Shown here piece after piece: positions 61,149-64,000 of a DNA stretch of 64,000 nucleotides; position 1 is the first letter of the stretch; each line of letters starts with the position of its first letter. A program made the translations under genes and the position numbers. Origin of the DNA: an uncultured Clostridia bacterium. GTDB lineage: Bacteria; Bacillota; Clostridia; Oscillospirales; Ruminococcaceae. The stretch is taken from positions 242,364 through 306,363 of the forward strand of contig CANDEV010000001.1 in assembly GCA_947383835.1 (NCBI GenBank), read 5' to 3'. The notes under the pieces are model-generated. The model was not told where the DNA came from. It made no database searches and saw only the letters and a program-made list of their open reading frames with translations.

Positions 61149-62366
61149 ATGAATAGGAAAATTCCTTTGGGTATTGCAATCGGACTTATGGCTCTTGCCG
61201 CTGCGGTAACTTTTATCATTACTTATAATTTTTCTCTTGACACCTTTAACTCAAAGGTGCGCAGCGTTTCTGAAAGAGAGAGCATTTATGCCCAGCTTTC
61301 AGAAATGGACAAATATGTCCGCGCAAATTTTTGGGGAACCATCGACGAGGATCTGCTTACTAACAGCATTATGACAGGTTATGTTACGGGACTTGATGAC
61401 AGATTTGCAAAATATTACTCCGCAGATGAATATGTTCAGCAAACTCAAACCGAATCGGGCATTACTGTCGGACTTGGCTTTTCATGGGAAAAGGAAGAAA
61501 GCGGATACATAAAAGTCACCCAGGTCACGGCAGGATCATCTGCCGAACAGGCGGGACTTGTTGCGGGAGATGTCATCACCGCTGTAAACAATACAAACGT
61601 TATTGCATATGAAAACGGATACGACGAGGCGGTCTCGCTTTTCAACTGCGACGAGGGTACAAAAGTCAAGCTTCACATAAAACGCGTAAACGAGGAAGGT
61701 GCGACCGAATTCCCTGCCATAGAGGTGGTTTCGGAACGTATGGAAATAGTTTCCGTAACCGGACGGCTTATTGACAATATTGCGTACATAAAAATCACAA
61801 CCTTCAATGAAAAAACTCCCAATCAGTTCAAAAATGAGCTTGATAAGCTTATCGGCGGCGGTGCTGAAATGTTGATTTTTGATATACGCAATAATTTGGG
61901 CGGACTTACAGAATCTCTCCAAGGCACTCTTGACGCAATTCTCGGTGACAGTGATGTTGTTACGGCATACTATAAAGACTCGTCTGAAGTAGTTGTCCAC
62001 ACAACTGAGGCAGAACAGGTAAGAATGCCGATGGCGATTATTGTAAATTCAAATACGGCTTCCTGTTCCGAGCTTTTCGCATTTGCGCTGCGTGACGAGG
62101 CAAACGCTCAAATAGTTGGTACGACCTCCTACGGCAAAGGTGTTATGCAGAAAACTCATAAGCTTACCGGCGGATCAGCGGTCAGGATAACGGTTGCAAC
62201 TCTGCAAACAAAGAACAGCGGCGATTACAACGGTATTGGAATAAAACCCAATTTTGAAGTTGCACTCCCTGCCGAAATTGACCTTTCCGCACTTTCGGAA
62301 GATCAGCAGCTTGTTTATGATACGCAGCTTTTAAAGGCAATTGAGGTTGTTTCAACAATACACTAA
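61149..62366 (+). CDS. C-terminal processing serine protease (S41, Ctp)
   Basis: 405 residues. N-terminal helix (about 7-28), a PDZ domain (about 95-185, ITVGLGFSWEKEESGYIKVTQV) and a tail-specific protease domain. The catalytic Ser lies in NTASCSELFA and the Lys in TSYGKGV. It trims secreted or membrane proteins outside the cell. Located 15 bases after the M23 gene, an order seen in many Firmicutes, so it may process that hydrolase or other division proteins. The role is inferred. Confidence 0.94.
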   Translation: MNRKIPLGIAIGLMALAAAVTFIITYNFSLDTFNSKVRSVSERESIYAQLSEMDKYVRANFWGTIDEDLLTNSIMTGYVTGLDDRFAKYYSADEYVQQTQTESGITVGLGFSWEKEESGYIKVTQVTAGSSAEQAGLVAGDVITAVNNTNVIAYENGYDEAVSLFNCDEGTKVKLHIKRVNEEGATEFPAIEVVSERMEIVSVTGRLIDNIAYIKITTFNEKTPNQFKNELDKLIGGGAEMLIFDIRNNLGGLTESLQGTLDAILGDSDVVTAYYKDSSEVVVHTTEAEQVRMPMAIIVNSNTASCSELFAFALRDEANAQIVGTTSYGKGVMQKTHKLTGGSAVRITVATLQTKNSGDYNGIGIKPNFEVALPAEIDLSALSEDQQLVYDTQLLKAIEVVSTIH

Positions 62367-62408
62367 CAGCAAATTTGTGCATATCACACAAAAGAAAGGA
62401 TCGTAAAA

Positions 62409-62720
62409 ATGTTTCAGGAATTGGGTACTGCGGCGGGAATATTGATTTTAATGCTTTATTTATCAGTATTTATGGACGCATTTGTAATTTTTAACATAAT
62501 GATAAGAAAAATTGCAAGTGCAAGCGAATACGCTGCGGCGGTTTTAAAATGGGCAAAAATCTCCATACTTTTCATAGCGGCTATAGTTATCTTCTTTTTT
62601 ACGGTATTCGGCGGATATTCCATTTATGTAACTGTTATTATGGCAATTCTTGGAACACTTCTCGCTGCTGACGGCGTACTCAGCACAATTATCAAGAAGA
62701 AATACGGTAAGAAAAAATGA
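62409..62720 (+). CDS. small membrane protein of unknown function
   Basis: 103 residues with three hydrophobic helices (about 5-32, 46-68, 70-92) and a lysine-rich end (KKKYGKKK). GAAAGGA precedes the ATG. The stop codon overlaps the start of the next gene (ATGA), so the two are translated together. No family is recognised. Confidence 0.75.
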   Translation: MFQELGTAAGILILMLYLSVFMDAFVIFNIMIRKIASASEYAAAVLKWAKISILFIAAIVIFFFTVFGGYSIYVTVIMAILGTLLAADGVLSTIIKKKYGKKK

Positions 62721-63361
62721 GTTTGTTTAAAAAGAAATGTAAATTCAGCAAAGCTTTGGGTATTCTTGCTAAGGAAGGGTTTACAGAAAATTATGCGATA
62801 ATGCTTAAAACAGAGCTTGCGGAAGCGGAACGTCCCCGCGATATAGCCAAAGGCAAAAGCTTTCTTGCAAACGCTCTCATGATTTTAGGTGATCTGACTG
62901 AAGCATACGCGGTTTTTGAGGATATCAACATAAAAAAGTTAGAGCCTTACTTACTTGGAAATCTTGTGAGCAACATGATTTTCTGCAAATTTGTTCAGAA
63001 TGATTTTGACGCCGCAGAGGAGCTTTACAAAAAATACAATTCAGAAGTCTTGGGTGAACACGGCGAAGTAATGAAGCGTAGTCTCGGCATTCACCAGCAT
63101 ATTCAGGGACGGTATGAAGTTGCTGTAGAAATATTTATAAAAATGATGGACGGCAATTGCCGATTTTTGGATATTTGCATGGTAAAAACCTTGCTGCGTT
63201 TAAATATGTATGAACGTGCAAAGGAGTTTACAGCAGGATTTGAACGATACAAGGATTGCGGAGAGCTTGGCGAAGAGGTTGAAAAATTACAGAAAAAGAT
63301 TTCGGCGGGATTGAATCTGCCGAAAAAAAAGATCAAAAAAAATAACCGACAAGGAAATTAA
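62717..63361 (+). CDS. cytoplasmic TPR-like helical protein of unknown function
   Basis: 214 residues, all helical by appearance. Repeating patterns such as KGKSFLANALMILGDLTEAYAVFEDI and YEVAVEIFIKMMDG suggest tetratricopeptide-like repeats. The last 25 residues are very basic. No signal peptide or membrane helix. Coupled to the small membrane protein gene before it, so the two may form a complex. The stop codon lies within the loop of the terminator. Confidence 0.72.
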   Translation: MSLFKKKCKFSKALGILAKEGFTENYAIMLKTELAEAERPRDIAKGKSFLANALMILGDLTEAYAVFEDINIKKLEPYLLGNLVSNMIFCKFVQNDFDAAEELYKKYNSEVLGEHGEVMKRSLGIHQHIQGRYEVAVEIFIKMMDGNCRFLDICMVKTLLRLNMYERAKEFTAGFERYKDCGELGEEVEKLQKKISAGLNLPKKKIKKNNRQGN

Positions 63362-63378
63362 TCCTTGTCGGTTTTATT
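63344..63378. terminator. terminator between the TPR-like gene and the NPKTG protein gene
   Basis: AACCGACAAGGA/TCCTTGTCGGTT with a six-base loop, then TTATTAT. The stop codon of the TPR-like gene is in the loop. Confidence 0.85.
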
Positions 63379-63380
63379 AT

Positions 63381-64000
63381 TTAACCTTGAGCTTCCTCAC
63401 GTTTTTTCTTGTTTGCATAAAGAATTGTAAGGAAGGCAGCCATTGCGGCAGCAGCCGAAACAGCAGGAACTGTCAAATCTTCACCGGTCTTGGGGTTATC
63501 TGTTGCCGAGTCGGCATCGCCGAAAGGATCGTCAGCAAGCGGCACCGGAGTATCGTCAAATGTTTCAAAGGTATCAAAGTCAACAACAGTATTTGTTTCA
63601 TCAAAAGCATCGTCGTTTTCTTCAGCAAAAGGAGTATCACTGAGAGGTACTTCTGATTCTTCAAATTCAACGATTTCGGGAGTTGCTTCAACAACCTCTG
63701 TAACTTCAGGTTCTTCGTCGTCATCATCGAATGTCTCAATAGTCTCATAAGGATTATATGGAATTTCGGGTGTTTCAGGAGTCTCGGGTGTCACGGGAAC
63801 ATCCGGTGTATCGGGTGTTTCAGGAGTCTCGGGTGTAACAGGAACATCCGGTGTATCGGGTGTTTCAGGAGTCTCTGGTGTCACGGGAACATCCGGTGTA
63901 TCGGGTGTTTCAGGAGTCTCGGGTGTAACAGGAACATCCGGTGTATCGGGTGTTTCAGGAGTCTCGGGTGTCACGGGAACATCCGGTGTATCGGGTGTTT
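63381..64000 (-). CDS. Thr/Pro-repeat surface protein with NPKTG sorting signal (5' end beyond window)
   Basis: The last 206 codons of a cell-wall protein are seen; the frame is open to the right edge, so the true start is outside. From the edge inward there is a repeat of 15 residues ([15 protein letters not shown], at least five copies), then an acidic Asp/Glu/Thr stalk. The sorting signal follows: NPKTG, a hydrophobic stretch ([17 protein letters not shown]) and [10 protein letters not shown]. The Pro/Thr repeat is typical of wall-spanning stalks. NPKTG should be cut by a class B-type sortase, possibly one of the four in this window. Confidence 0.88.
   Translation of the reverse strand, partial: TPDTPDVPVTPETPETPDTPDVPVTPETPETPDTPDVPVTPETPETPDTPDVPVTPETPETPDTPDVPVTPETPETPEIPYNPYETIETFDDDDEEPEVTEVVEATPEIVEFEESEVPLSDTPFAEENDDAFDETNTVVDFDTFETFDDTPVPLADDPFGDADSATDNPKTGEDLTVPAVSAAAAMAAFLTILYANKKKREEAQG
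63766..64000. repeat. 45-bp tandem coding repeat with 90-bp higher-order period
   Basis: At least five copies of a 45-base unit run to the window end. Units alternate between GTCACGGGAAC and GTAACAGGAAC, giving a 90-base super-repeat that points to recent pairwise expansion. It encodes the Thr/Pro stalk. Confidence 0.92.

Noticed and set aside
63766..64000. Regular 45-bp repeats resembling a CRISPR array
   Set aside because: The units are contiguous without spacers and keep one reading frame encoding a Thr/Pro stalk.

Overview
The window looks like the chromosome of a low-to-mid GC, Gram-positive, spore-former-lineage Clostridia, most likely an Oscillospiraceae/Ruminococcus-type gut anaerobe. 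This is an inference. It rests on the block spoVB-mazG-hup-rqcP (compare yabM-yabN-yabO of Bacillus), class B sortases with (S/N)PxTG-type substrates, a SpoIID-domain protein, Firmicute-type ThiI without a rhodanese domain, textbook TTGACA-17-TATAAT promoters and AGGAGG ribosome sites. No rRNA, tRNA, IS element or CRISPR array was seen. The species cannot be named from the sequence.

Layout. 1-3030: start of a LacI-type regulator gene (cut by the left edge) and an aminotransferase-trpS operon, all on minus. 3133-6640: spoVB-mazG-hup-rqcP plus a small DUF3006 gene, on plus. 6653-9909: zinc-ribbon protein, pyrimidine-nucleoside phosphorylase and a SpoIID-domain protein. 10075-15072: four consecutive class B sortase genes in one operon behind a strong double promoter with a 34-bp palindrome. 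15310-24849: a chemoreceptor; an operon of cysteine desulfurase, SPKTG surface protein, thiI and a lipoprotein; and a large Ig-like surface protein. 25119-25853: a hypothetical with a carboxypeptidase-regulatory-like domain.

25971-33514 is the most unusual stretch. Two sugar-type (CUT1) ABC permeases, a long coiled-coil HlyD/MacA-like adaptor, a two-helix MacB-like membrane protein and a solute-binding lipoprotein with an N-terminal propeller-like domain lie in one direction, with no ATPase gene. 33876-37024: feoA, a DUF4830 protein, birA and an MntP/YtaF-like membrane protein that seems translationally coupled to an 8-codon leader. 37112-40159: two tandem paralogous solute-binding lipoproteins, duplicated together with their terminator. 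40424-45847: operon of a 39-residue membrane peptide, a polysaccharide flippase, a NUDIX hydrolase, a small-molecule kinase and a GH36 alpha-galactosidase.

46100-50315: an ArsR-like regulator divergent from ilvB-ilvN-ilvC. 50704-53323: an amino-acid-type dCache chemoreceptor with a two-active-site CheC phosphatase. 53697-57679: LytTR response regulator, GHKL histidine kinase and a PucR/CdaR-type regulator. 58058-62366: ftsE-ftsX-PcsB-like M23 hydrolase-S41 protease, a cell-wall hydrolysis module, followed by two small genes. The right edge cuts a threonine/proline-repeat surface protein with an NPKTG sorting signal.

Links across the window. The four sortases and the SPKTG and NPKTG proteins form a plausible enzyme-substrate set. 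Two families of palindromic intergenic repeats are scattered through the longer gaps: an AT-rich imperfect hairpin of about 110 bp in four copies, and GC-rich TGTAGGG-ended inverted repeats in two copies.
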